The notes below the pieces were generated by a model that was given only the letters and a program-made list of their open reading frames with translations, did no database searches and had not been told where the DNA came from. Below are positions 17,830 through 26,242 of a stretch of DNA of 64,000 nucleotides, one piece after another. This DNA is from Aliivibrio sp. S3MY1 (lineage in GTDB: Bacteria > Pseudomonadota > Gammaproteobacteria > Enterobacterales > Vibrionaceae). Both the position numbers and the translations under genes were made by a program. The stretch is taken from assembly GCF_028765575.1 (NCBI RefSeq), contig NZ_JARACO010000003.1:162236-226235 (forward strand), written 5' to 3'. Each line of letters begins with the position of its first letter. Position 1 is the stretch's first letter.

Positions 17830-20800
17830 GAATTTTAAGTCTAAGTTTTTCAAATTTAAACTCATTAAAAGGGGAGTGGAAAATTGATTTCTCAGCGTCG
17901 CCTTTTGCTGAAAACGGATTGTTTGCGATTACAGGCCCAACAGGGGCGGGTAAAACGACGATTTTAGATGCGATCTGTCTAGCGCTTTATCATAAAACGC
18001 CTCGCCTTGGTGGTATTTCAACCTCAAGCAATGAGATCATGACGCGTGGTACGGCGGAATGCTCTGCGGAAGTCGAGTTTGAAGTAAAAGGCAAAGCGTA
18101 TCGTGCGTTTTGGAGTCAGCGTCGCTCTCGTGGCAAGGTCGATGGAAACTTGCAATCTGCAACAGTAGAACTTGCTGAAGTGGATTCTGAAAAAGTATTA
18201 GCAACGCAAGTCAAAAAGAAAGATGAGTTAATTAATACCATTACGGGTTTAGATTTTTCTCGATTTACAAAATCCATGATGCTTTCTCAAGGTCAATTTG
18301 CGGCGTTTTTAAATGCCGATGCCAATGATCGTGCCGGTTTATTAGAAGAGCTGACTGGCACTGAGATCTACGGTCAGATCTCAGAGAAAGTGCATGAGCA
18401 TTACAGTGCCTCAAAGCAGAAACTGGCCGAGCTTAAAGCCAAAGCAGAAGGGGTTGAGCTACTTTCTGAAGAAGATAAGCAAGCCTTAATCGACGAGCAA
18501 ACTGAACTGCAAGCCAATCAACAGCAACAGCAAGCTCAACTAGCAGAATGGCAAGCACATGTTGAGTGGTGGGTTGCAGATGCGAAAAACCAACTCCAGT
18601 GGCAGCAAGCGGTTGAAAATAACCAGTTCGCGTTAGATAAACAAAAAGAAGCGAGTACTCAGCTACACCGTTTGGCGCAAAGTGAACCAGCCGAAAAATT
18701 ACGTACACCATATCAATTATGGCAAGAAGCACAAACTCGCTTTGATGGTATCGTAAAAGAGCGAACACTGACTGAGCAATTACATCAGAAAACATCAAGT
18801 GAGAGAGAGGCTATTGAGTTAACTGTTAGGCAATTAAAGCAAGTGTTTGATAGCGTTAAGGTTGAGAGTAAATCGTTAGAAGTATTGATTAATGATTCAG
18901 TGCAACCGCTAGATATTGCGATTGCACAGTTAATTCAACAATCGCAAGAAAAGCAGCAACAGCTCACGCAAGTGAATACTCGTCTTCAAGATGGCAGTAA
19001 TAAACAACAACTATTAGAGGCATCATTAACAGAGTTAACCTCTAAATTAGCAGTACTGAATCGCTATGTAGAAACACATCAATCAGATTTGAATTTAGAG
19101 CGTTATTTAGGTCAATGGAAGACTCAAGTTAGTTATATTTTACAACAAGATAAAGAAACTGCATCTTTAGCTAGTAAAGTTGAGCAAACCAATAAAATAG
19201 TCGCAACTTTACTTGAGAGCATAAGTCAAAAAGAAGCGGAATTAACGCAAGTTCAAAGCGCATTAAATAATGAAACAGAAGCAACGAAAAATGCTGAACT
19301 GGTATTTAAACAGCAACAAGAAAAAGGCACTGAAACGGAGTTAACAGAGCAAATCAATGCACTTAATACTCGTCATCATTACCGTGTAGAGTTGAATCAT
19401 ACTAATAATGAGTTTTTACGTGCTGAAAAAGAACAACAGACGTTAAGCGAAGACCAAAAAACGCAGAGTGAAACGATTCTAACATTAGAATCGCAGCGTG
19501 CTGAACTTGTTATTGCCTGTAAGCAGCAAGATCAGAAAATCTTAGATTTAACGACGTTAATTGAGCAAGAAGGTGATCTGGTTAAGTATCGTGCTTTATT
19601 AGAAAAAGATCATGATTGTCCATTGTGTGGTTCAACGCATCACCCGCTACTAGAAAAAGCCCAAGCATTAGATATTAATCTAACGATACAACGTAAAAAA
19701 GAGGCAGAACAAAAGCGAGTTGAGATTGTAGCGCAAGGTCAATCGGTACGTGAGCAGCTAGATTCATTAAAAGTAAAACAAGAGCACACCCAAACTCAAT
19801 TAATTCAATGGCAACAAACGGAAAAAATGACCAAGCAACAATGGTCAGCATTAATGGAAGTAACGCAACTCACTTTAGCGTTGGGAGATACCAATGGTAT
19901 TACTCAATTTATGACTGAATGTGAAGCGTCGTTACTCACTTTAAGTGAGCAGATAAAACAATTACGCCAAGCAGATGAAAAGCGCCGAGTTCATCAAACT
20001 CAATTACAACAAGTTCAGCATCGCCTTGATACGTTAAATAAAGATCTTAATTATGATCGTCAATCACATCAAGCGGCAACTCAGCAGCTGCAAGATGACA
20101 ATCAAAAAATAGTGCAGTTACAACAACATCAAACAGACTTGAATCAACAGTTAACCACAGAGATTGAGCAAGCTGGGTTTACTGCCCCAGAGTTTACTCA
20201 AATTCAATCTTGGTTTGTGCAAAAAGAACAAGATTTACAGCAAATTCAACAGCAAGTCGAAAATCGTCAAGCACTGCTTCAACAGCAGCAAAAAATGCAA
20301 AGTGATCAGGGCCATCTCGCAGAGCAGTTAGAAGATCTAAACTCTCAGCAGCAGGTTTCTCAAACTGAAGTGCAAAGGTTAGCGAGTGAGTTGGAACAAC
20401 ACCAGCAAAAACGGGCTGAGTTATTTGGAACACAAGAGATCAGAGCTGCGCGCACTCTCATGACTGAAAAGCTGACGCTATCAGAGCAAAACTATCACGC
20501 TGAAGAACAAAAATCACAAACATTGATACAAGATCTTGCGACTTTAAAGGGCAAGCTAAATAGCCTGATAGAAAGCCACGCAAGCTGTGAAACGTTAATG
20601 CTAGAGAGAACTACTGCGTGGCAAGATGCTTTAGTTGAAAGTCCATTGGAAACGCTTGAGCTATTCCACGAGGCGTTGATATCAGAAGAAGAGCGCCAAC
20701 AGCTATTAAGCTTAAACACTGAAATACAACAAGCAATTGAGCGAACTGGCGCTTTACTAGAGAGTACACAGCAAATCAAAGAGCAGCATTATCAAGCGCC

Positions 20801-21506
20801 AAAAGCCGTTGAGTGGCAATTAATGCCAAAAGAAGCGGTTGAGGCTGAGTTAGCTCAAGTGAAATCTCAATCTGAGACGTTAGTGAAGCGTGATGGTGAA
20901 ATCGCTCAAGCATTACGTTCAGACAGCGAGCGTAAAACCAATCAAAAAGCCTTGTTTGAAGCGATTGAAGCGTATCAGTCTGAATACGATGATATTCAAT
21001 ATCTACACTCATTAATTGGTTCGCAAAAAGGGGATAAATTCCGTAAATTTGCTCAAGGATTAACGTTAGAAAATCTCGTCTATTTAGCCAATAAGCAGCT
21101 TACTCGCTTACATGGCCGCTATGAGCTTAAACGTAAAGCCAGTGATGGATTAGAGCTGCAAGTGCTGGATACGTGGCAGGGCGATGTGGTTCGTGATACA
21201 AAAACATTATCTGGTGGTGAAAGCTTCTTAGTGAGCTTGGCGCTTGCATTGGCACTTTCTGATCTGGTGAGTCACAAAACAAGCATTGATTCACTGTTCT
21301 TAGATGAAGGGTTTGGTACGCTAGACAGTGAAACGTTAGACATGGCGCTTGATGCATTAGATAACTTAAATGCATCAGGAAAAATGATCGGTGTAATAAG
21401 CCACATTGAAGCAATGAAAGAACGTATTCCAGTTCAAATAAAAGTCACCAAACGCAGTGGATTAGGCGTGAGTGAGCTAGAAAAACAATATAAAAAAGTC
21501 AGTTAA
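17826..21506 (+). CDS. sbcC: Exonuclease subunit SbcC (SMC-like ATPase)
   Basis: SbcC is the Rad50-like ATPase partner of SbcD. The 1226 residues are organised as an N-terminal ATPase half with Walker A GPTGAGKTT (near 40), a long Gln-rich coiled coil, a zinc hook CPLCG at about 598-602, the returning coiled coil, and a C-terminal ATPase half. The C-terminal half has the ABC signature LSGGESFLVSLALALALS (near 1127) and Walker B SLFLDEGFGTLD. It is longer than E. coli SbcC (1048 residues); the extra length is in the coiled-coil arms. It overlaps sbcD by 4 bases. Confidence 0.96.
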   Translation: MRILSLSFSNLNSLKGEWKIDFSASPFAENGLFAITGPTGAGKTTILDAICLALYHKTPRLGGISTSSNEIMTRGTAECSAEVEFEVKGKAYRAFWSQRRSRGKVDGNLQSATVELAEVDSEKVLATQVKKKDELINTITGLDFSRFTKSMMLSQGQFAAFLNADANDRAGLLEELTGTEIYGQISEKVHEHYSASKQKLAELKAKAEGVELLSEEDKQALIDEQTELQANQQQQQAQLAEWQAHVEWWVADAKNQLQWQQAVENNQFALDKQKEASTQLHRLAQSEPAEKLRTPYQLWQEAQTRFDGIVKERTLTEQLHQKTSSEREAIELTVRQLKQVFDSVKVESKSLEVLINDSVQPLDIAIAQLIQQSQEKQQQLTQVNTRLQDGSNKQQLLEASLTELTSKLAVLNRYVETHQSDLNLERYLGQWKTQVSYILQQDKETASLASKVEQTNKIVATLLESISQKEAELTQVQSALNNETEATKNAELVFKQQQEKGTETELTEQINALNTRHHYRVELNHTNNEFLRAEKEQQTLSEDQKTQSETILTLESQRAELVIACKQQDQKILDLTTLIEQEGDLVKYRALLEKDHDCPLCGSTHHPLLEKAQALDINLTIQRKKEAEQKRVEIVAQGQSVREQLDSLKVKQEHTQTQLIQWQQTEKMTKQQWSALMEVTQLTLALGDTNGITQFMTECEASLLTLSEQIKQLRQADEKRRVHQTQLQQVQHRLDTLNKDLNYDRQSHQAATQQLQDDNQKIVQLQQHQTDLNQQLTTEIEQAGFTAPEFTQIQSWFVQKEQDLQQIQQQVENRQALLQQQQKMQSDQGHLAEQLEDLNSQQQVSQTEVQRLASELEQHQQKRAELFGTQEIRAARTLMTEKLTLSEQNYHAEEQKSQTLIQDLATLKGKLNSLIESHASCETLMLERTTAWQDALVESPLETLELFHEALISEEERQQLLSLNTEIQQAIERTGALLESTQQIKEQHYQAPKAVEWQLMPKEAVEAELAQVKSQSETLVKRDGEIAQALRSDSERKTNQKALFEAIEAYQSEYDDIQYLHSLIGSQKGDKFRKFAQGLTLENLVYLANKQLTRLHGRYELKRKASDGLELQVLDTWQGDVVRDTKTLSGGESFLVSLALALALSDLVSHKTSIDSLFLDEGFGTLDSETLDMALDALDNLNASGKMIGVISHIEAMKERIPVQIKVTKRSGLGVSELEKQYKKVS

Positions 21507-21541
21507 TTTTGCACAATGTAATGCAGTAAAAGGAATTTGAA

Positions 21542-22027
21542 ATGGGAAAAACAAAACGAGAAATAACACTACGTTTTTTAGCTGAACCGGGGGATGTGAA
21601 CTTTGGTGGTAAAGTTCATGGTGGTGCAGTGATGAAATGGATCGATTTAGCTGCTTATGCATCTGCGGCAGGGTGGAGTGGTAAATATTGTATTACTGCG
21701 TACGCAGGTGGTATTCGTTTTGTTGAGCCTATCTTTGTTGGTAATCTTGTTGAAGTCACAGGCAAAGTTATCTATACCGGAAAATCGTCTATGCACATCG
21801 CTATTGATGTGCAAGCGAGTGATCCCAAAGAGCAGAATAATCGCTTAACAACTCACTGTATCGTTATCATGGTTGCGGTTGATGGAAATGGTAAACCGAC
21901 GACAGTCCCTGAGTGGATACCAGAAACTGAAGAAGACATTAAGTTAAGAGATTCAGCAATCAAGCTAATGAATATGCGTAAAGAAATTGGCGAGGAGATG
22001 GAAGCGCATGTTCAATATTTGAAATAA
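21542..22027 (+). CDS. Acyl-CoA thioesterase (hotdog fold)
   Basis: A 161-residue cytosolic acyl-CoA hydrolase of the hotdog family (YciA/BACH type) that releases free CoA from acyl-CoA. Recognisable are FGGKVHGGAVMKWIDLAAY, with the central hotdog helix and active-site Asp, AGGIRFVEPIFVGNLVEV, and the strand GKSSMHIAIDV. The ATG follows an AAAAGGAATTTGA ribosome binding site. It is 35 bases after sbcC and could be co-transcribed. Chain-length preference cannot be read from sequence. Confidence 0.9.
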   Translation: MGKTKREITLRFLAEPGDVNFGGKVHGGAVMKWIDLAAYASAAGWSGKYCITAYAGGIRFVEPIFVGNLVEVTGKVIYTGKSSMHIAIDVQASDPKEQNNRLTTHCIVIMVAVDGNGKPTTVPEWIPETEEDIKLRDSAIKLMNMRKEIGEEMEAHVQYLK

Positions 22028-22075
22028 ACATTGAGATGGCGTACTAACTGCATTTTCATTGCAATGAATTACTCT

Positions 22076-22111
22076 AGCCCCTAAATTTAGTGATAAATTT
22101 GGGGCTTTTTT
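22076..22111 (+). terminator. Terminator after the thioesterase gene
   Basis: AGCCCC pairs with GGGGCT, extended through an inner AAATTTA/TAAATTT stem with one bulge, followed by TTTTTT. Confidence 0.85.
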
Positions 22112-22305
22112 GCTCTATTGTTTAAAAGTAAGAAATGGATAAATAACTTAGTAGAGGTCAAAGGGTAGCGGAAACAAGTTTTATTTAAGGGTTGCATTGC
22201 TAAGTTCATTATATAAAATGGATCGGGCTACTAGTTTGGTAGTTCGGTCAGTAAAGGATTTACTGGCGTTTTATAAAATGGAATGTGACTAATTAGGATG
22301 TACAC
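22112..22305. other. Upstream region of the leader ORF
   Basis: No gene was seen. The motif TATAAAATGGA occurs twice, at 22212-22222 and 22272-22282. A small hairpin CAGTAAA/TTTACTG lies at about 22250-22266. These may be promoter or leader-RNA elements for the Phe-rich leader and the permease that follow. Confidence 0.4.
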
Positions 22306-22470
22306 ATGATTTTTCAATTAACATCAGGCCCATTGTTGGAGCCTACAGAAGGTTCTCCTCATCATACTGGTTTCAAGTCATCAGTTGTTTTTTCTCTGCG
22401 TTTTTTCTCGTCTCAGTTTCTCGCGTTTCACTTCTTCTCGTATTTTCGATTTCTCCGTTTTTATTCGTAA
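22306..22470 (+). CDS. Putative phenylalanine-rich leader peptide (54 aa)
   Basis: A short ORF with an AGGA ribosome binding site at 22295-22298 and a 7-base spacer. The first half is ordinary; residues 29-53 contain 10 Phe and 2 Tyr in 25 positions (for example LRFFSSQFLAFHFFSYFRF), with no Trp. It ends 112 bases before an aromatic amino acid permease gene on the same strand. Regulatory leader peptides such as PheL and PheM have the same look (runs of the regulating amino acid), and TnaC controls the tnaAB operon that includes a permease of this same family. I infer that charged tRNA-Phe or free Phe affects ribosome progress here and so permease expression. The 54-residue length is long for a classical leader. 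Confidence 0.6.
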   Translation: MIFQLTSGPLLEPTEGSPHHTGFKSSVVFSLRFFSSQFLAFHFFSYFRFLRFYS

Positions 22471-22482
22471 TTAATCAGCTCT

Positions 22483-22530
22483 AATTTCAACCGCGTTATC
22501 TTTGTGGATGGCTTTTTACGCGTTGAATTT
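22483..22530 (+). promoter_or_regulatory. Hairpin between the leader ORF and the permease
   Basis: CAACCGCGT at 22488-22496 pairs with ACGCGTTG at 22518-22525 with one bulged C, extended by AATTT/AATTT flanks, with a loop of about 21 bases. No U-run follows (GACAAAAAAT comes next), so it is not a standard intrinsic terminator. It may be part of an alternative RNA folding or a Rho-dependent switch tied to the leader ORF. Confidence 0.45.
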
Positions 22531-22582
22531 GACAAAAAATAAAACTAAAGCTCAAACTCGAATATAGAACGAAGGAATAACA

Positions 22583-23737
22583 ATGAATTTAAAATTAATC
22601 GGAAGCTCACTTATTATTTCAGGTACTGCGCTAGGCGCTGGTATGCTGGCAATCCCAATGGTATTGGCTCAATTTGGCCTGATTTGGGGGACTGCATTGA
22701 TGTTATTGATCTTTGTAGGAACGACTTATGCCGCTTTATTGCTGCTAGAAGCAAGTATTAATGTGGGTGGTGGTTTAGGTATGAACACCATCGCTCGTAA
22801 AAGTTTAGGTAAAGGAGGGCAGCTAGTCACGAATGGTTTGTTGTATGCTTTACTTATTTGTCTTCTGATGGCCTACATTTTAGGTGCTGGAGATTTACTC
22901 AATAAATTACTTCGAAATGTTGGATTGAATTTATCCTTAGTGCAAAGCCAAATTGCATTTACCTTGGTTTCAGGTGTGATTGTTGCTTCTGGAACGGCAG
23001 TGATTGATAAATTAAACCGTGTACTTTTTGCGGTAATGCTATTAATGCTGTTGCTGACTCTTGTATTTTTGGTTCCAGGGATCGAATTAGATAATCTTCT
23101 TCAAGTATCAAATTCAAATGGCATTGAATTCGTGCAAACCAGTGCGATTATTTTTACCAGTTTTGGCTTTATGGTTGTTATCCCATCGTTGGTTTCCTAT
23201 AACCATGAAGCAACGCCAAAGCAATTAAGAAATATGGTGATCATAGGCTCTGCAATTCCATTGGTATGTTATTTAGTATGGTTATATGCAGTGGTAGGTA
23301 ACCTAACACCAGAGCAAATTACACACTTTTCAAATGTATCAGAGTTGATCTCAGTATTTAGTGCAGAACATGCTTTTATTAGTTTGGTTTTATCTAGCTT
23401 TACTGGACTTGCGCTATTGACGTCATTTTTAGGCGTTGCAATGGCATTGTTTACTCAAAATGAAGATACGTTTAAGCAAAATAAAGCAGTAACTTATGTC
23501 ATTAGCTTTATTCTGCCGTTACTTGGTGCTGTTTATGCCGCGGATCAGTTCTTATCTGTTTTAAGCTACGCTGGGATTATTTTGGTTTTCCTTGCGGTAT
23601 TTGTTCCACTTGCGATGGTTATTAAGCTTCGTCAAAAAAATGGTCAAACAGCGGATTATTTAGCTGAAGGGGGCGTTGCAATGCTTATCTTCTCTTTTGT
23701 TTTTGGTACTTTTTTATTGGTTTCTCAAGTTATCTAG
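22583..23737 (+). CDS. Aromatic amino acid permease (TyrP/Mtr/TnaB family), copy 1
   Basis: An inner-membrane permease of 384 residues with about 11 hydrophobic segments, from the hydroxy/aromatic amino acid permease (HAAAP) family. The N-terminus has the family signature SGTALGAGMLAIPMVLAQFG; the loop YNHEATPKQLRNMVIIGSAIP is also characteristic. It most resembles the TyrP branch. An AAGGAA ribosome binding site precedes the ATG. It follows a Phe/Tyr-rich leader ORF and is followed by a close paralogue. Substrate is predicted as Tyr and/or Phe from the leader and family, not proved. Confidence 0.85.
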   Translation: MNLKLIGSSLIISGTALGAGMLAIPMVLAQFGLIWGTALMLLIFVGTTYAALLLLEASINVGGGLGMNTIARKSLGKGGQLVTNGLLYALLICLLMAYILGAGDLLNKLLRNVGLNLSLVQSQIAFTLVSGVIVASGTAVIDKLNRVLFAVMLLMLLLTLVFLVPGIELDNLLQVSNSNGIEFVQTSAIIFTSFGFMVVIPSLVSYNHEATPKQLRNMVIIGSAIPLVCYLVWLYAVVGNLTPEQITHFSNVSELISVFSAEHAFISLVLSSFTGLALLTSFLGVAMALFTQNEDTFKQNKAVTYVISFILPLLGAVYAADQFLSVLSYAGIILVFLAVFVPLAMVIKLRQKNGQTADYLAEGGVAMLIFSFVFGTFLLVSQVI

Positions 23738-23762
23738 TAACCTAATCCAAAGTTAATATATT

Positions 23763-23789
23763 TGTGCTCTATGCTACTGGTAGAGCACA
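23763..23789 (+). terminator. Intergenic hairpin between the tandem permease genes
   Basis: TGTGCTCTA and TAGAGCACA form a perfect 9-bp stem with a 9-base loop, 26 bases after the first permease stop. The following TACTTTTACTCTTT is only a weak U-run, so it may be a leaky terminator or a processing site that lowers expression of the second permease. Confidence 0.45.
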
Positions 23790-23837
23790 TACTTTTACTC
23801 TTTATGAGTAATCATTTTCACGAAATAAGAATACACA

Positions 23838-24998
23838 ATGAATTTTAAATTATTTGGCAGCGCATTAATCCTCTCAGGAACTGCTCTTGGCGCTGGAATG
23901 TTAGCTATTCCTATGGTGTTGGCGCAATTTGGTCTTTTTTATAGCACTTTGTTAATGCTTGTTATTTGTGCCGGGACAACATATTCAGCTTTATTGTTGA
24001 CAGAGGCATGCGCTAAAACAGAATTGGCTTTTGGTATTAATACCGTTGCAAATAGAACATTGGGTAAGGGTGGCCAAATAGTCACTAATGTTTTGTTTTA
24101 TTTACTGCTATTTTGTATGCTAATTGCTTATATTTTAGGAGCCGCTGACTTAATTAAGCGTATCTTCTCAATGTTTACTATTGAGATGAGCATTGAAACG
24201 GCTCAAATTGGTTTTACTCTTGTCGCTAGTGCATTTGTGGTATGTGGCACCCAAATAATCGATAAATTAAATCGTGTTTTGTTTTTGTTTATGGTGTCAA
24301 TGCTTGCGGTTACCTTAGTGATACTCGTCCCTGGCATGTCAGTTGATAACCTAATGCAAGTCACGAATACAGATAAAGGAATGCTGCTCAATACCAGTAC
24401 TATTTTATTTACTAGTTTTGCCTCTATGCCAGTTATTCCATCACTTGTTGCGTATAACAAAGAAGCGACAAGTAAACAGCTTAGAAATATGGTTATTTTA
24501 GGATCAATTATTCCTCTTATCTGTTATCTCGTTTGGTTGTATGCCGTCGTTGGTAACCTAAATGCAGATGATATTACGCATTTTTCTAATATTTCAGATC
24601 TAATCCAAACCTTTAGTGCTAAGAATGAATATATTGAAATTATTCTTTCTATTTTTACGTCACTAGCCTTGTTGACGTCATTCCTAGGGGTGGCAATGGC
24701 TCTTTATAATCAAAATAAAGATATGATTTCACACAATAAAATTGTGGCGTATGTGTGTACTTTTATTCTTCCGTTGCTAGGTGCAAGTCTTGCTGCTGAT
24801 CAATTCTTGTCAGTATTGGGGTACGCTGGGGTGATCTTAGTATTCCTCGCTATTTTTATTCCATTAGCGATGGTTATTGCTTTAAGAAAGAGAGTAAAAG
24901 ATAACATAATGCCTCATACCTATCAGGCTGAAGGTGGGAAAGTAGCATTAGGCTTAACATTACTTTTTGGACTGCTGTTATTAATAAGCCAAATTTAA
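23838..24998 (+). CDS. Aromatic amino acid permease (TyrP/Mtr/TnaB family), copy 2
   Basis: A 386-residue paralogue of the preceding gene, with the same signature GTALGAGMLAIPMVLAQFG, YNKEATSKQLRNMVILGS and GYAGVILVFLAIFIPLAMVI. Side-by-side reading shows many identities along the whole length, so the pair arose by tandem duplication. About 11 membrane segments are visible. It lies 100 bases downstream of copy 1 on the same strand, separated by a hairpin. Substrates may have diverged between copies (for example Tyr and Phe). Confidence 0.84.
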   Translation: MNFKLFGSALILSGTALGAGMLAIPMVLAQFGLFYSTLLMLVICAGTTYSALLLTEACAKTELAFGINTVANRTLGKGGQIVTNVLFYLLLFCMLIAYILGAADLIKRIFSMFTIEMSIETAQIGFTLVASAFVVCGTQIIDKLNRVLFLFMVSMLAVTLVILVPGMSVDNLMQVTNTDKGMLLNTSTILFTSFASMPVIPSLVAYNKEATSKQLRNMVILGSIIPLICYLVWLYAVVGNLNADDITHFSNISDLIQTFSAKNEYIEIILSIFTSLALLTSFLGVAMALYNQNKDMISHNKIVAYVCTFILPLLGASLAADQFLSVLGYAGVILVFLAIFIPLAMVIALRKRVKDNIMPHTYQAEGGKVALGLTLLFGLLLLISQI

Positions 24999-25067
24999 TA
25001 GAAATTATGATCTAATCCTCTACAATTAACGTAAAAGGCAATGTGTTCTTTGTATAGGGTCAGCAAA

Positions 25068-25427
25068 ATGAAATATTTAATAATTAGTATCGCTGCTTTA
25101 TTACTTGCAGCATGTTCATCGACACCCCCACCAACATCAAATATAGAGAGTGATTGGCAAGCCTTTGGTTATGAAAGAGCAATCAAAGGTTGGATTGTTC
25201 AGTCCGAATCAAAATTGGCCAAATTAGCCGAAGGTAAGATGGTTAGTGATGCTAACTATCAAGCATATATAGCCGGTTATAATAAAGGTCAGGAAGAATA
25301 CTGTGATCAAAGTGCTTACATGCTAGGTGTTGTTGGCAAGCAGTATAATGGTATCTGTGATAAGTTAGATCCGTTCTTCCGTCAAGATTATGTAAGCGGA
25401 ATGCAATCTACAGCGGGTGGGATGTAA
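25068..25427 (+). CDS. DUF2799 lipoprotein, copy 1
   Basis: A 119-residue predicted lipoprotein. The signal peptide ends in the lipobox LLAAC (Cys about residue 17), so it would be lipid-anchored in the envelope. The mature part has the DUF2799 features: WQAFGYERAIKGW, AYIAGYNKGQEEYCDQ and GICDKLDPFFRQDYVSGM. The frame is open upstream to 25041; the ATG at 25068 is preferred because it has AGGG 8 bases upstream and starts the lipoprotein signal. Function is unknown. A second member of the family lies at 32954-33310. Confidence 0.85.
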   Translation: MKYLIISIAALLLAACSSTPPPTSNIESDWQAFGYERAIKGWIVQSESKLAKLAEGKMVSDANYQAYIAGYNKGQEEYCDQSAYMLGVVGKQYNGICDKLDPFFRQDYVSGMQSTAGGM

Positions 25428-25460
25428 TGGGGTTATTTTATATTATCGAATAAATAGATA

Positions 25461-25492
25461 AAAAATGGTGGACGATTATTCACCATTTTTTA
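25461..25492 (+). terminator. Bidirectional terminator
   Basis: AAAAATGGTG pairs with CACCATTTTT around a 10-base loop, between the DUF2799 gene and the convergent gene ending at 25508. Confidence 0.8.
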
Positions 25493-25507
25493 TATGGTCA
25501 TTTTAAA

Positions 25508-26056
25508 TTAGAGCACTTTAACGATATTAAAGCGGCCCATTTTTTTTAAAATAGGTAAAAAATCTTTGTTCACTTCTAGCATGACTTTTTTGGCTTTACT
25601 GTAAGCACTTAACTTATCATTGCCATTACCATGAGAGAATAAACGACTCTTTGGTTTATATTCGCCATCAACGATCTCTTTCCAGCGCACAATATAATAA
25701 TCAGTGGTACGAACTTCGCCTGAGTGTAGGGTGCGTTTTTTCGTTATGATGTCGGGCTCAAGACTGTGCGGTAGACGTTCGAATAGACTAGGGTAGTTAA
25801 GCACCATGCTCCAACAATTACCCCATAGCTCTTTACCAACTTTATTTCGTTGTTTTATCGCTTCTTTTAAGGCTTTCTCTCTGCCTTCTTTTAGGCAGCC
25901 AATAGAGCGGTTGTACATACCATCATCAGGTGTATGTATGTGAATTTTGACGCAATTAAATGAATGAGAAATAAAGCGATGCTCGCTGTCCATTCCTGTC
26001 CATTCCGCTCGTAATTTCTGTGCTCTTGGAGAAAGAGTATGTTTTTTCTTATTCAT
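25508..26056 (-). CDS. Hypothetical protein with possible AP2-like DNA-binding repeats
   Basis: A very basic, cytoplasmic protein of 182 residues. Two segments look like prokaryotic AP2-type domains, in which beta strands are followed by an Ala-rich helix. One is around residues 45-75 (RSIGCLKEGREKALKEAIKQ). The other is around 117-160 (YYIVRWKEIVDGEYKPKSR, then SAYSKAKKVMLEVN). Such domains occur in integrase-type and homing-type DNA-binding proteins and in vibrio genes of unknown role. The assignment rests on pattern memory and is tentative. It stands alone, convergent with the DUF2799 gene, with no phage or integron genes next to it. Confidence 0.6.
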   Translation of the reverse strand: MNKKKHTLSPRAQKLRAEWTGMDSEHRFISHSFNCVKIHIHTPDDGMYNRSIGCLKEGREKALKEAIKQRNKVGKELWGNCWSMVLNYPSLFERLPHSLEPDIITKKRTLHSGEVRTTDYYIVRWKEIVDGEYKPKSRLFSHGNGNDKLSAYSKAKKVMLEVNKDFLPILKKMGRFNIVKVL

Positions 26057-26187
26057 AATTGAAATGTACTAATTATTTGCATAAAGGCATTATTGCAGTA
26101 ACTGATTCATTTGTTAATAGTAAAGGCGCTTTATTCACCAATTTATTGCATATATTTAGTATAGGAGATGTAGAAGGGAAGTTGAGA

Positions 26188-26214
26188 AATAAAAAGAGGG
26201 CGATATACGCCCTC
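26188..26214 (-). terminator. Terminator after sdaA
   Basis: On the minus strand GAGGGCG and CGCCCTC pair around a 5-base loop and are followed by TTTTTATTT. Confidence 0.85.
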
Positions 26215-26242
26215 ATTATGAACTAATTAAAATCTATCTTGG

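Noticed and set aside
18433..18798. 121-codon minus-strand ORF within sbcC
   Set aside because: Shadow of the SbcC coiled-coil coding sequence; no ribosome binding site and no recognisable protein. Other antisense ORFs in sbcC (20194-21414) are rejected for the same reason.
22483..22530. Classical intrinsic attenuator after the leader ORF
   Set aside because: The hairpin is real, but no U-run follows it, so it is reported only as a possible regulatory structure.
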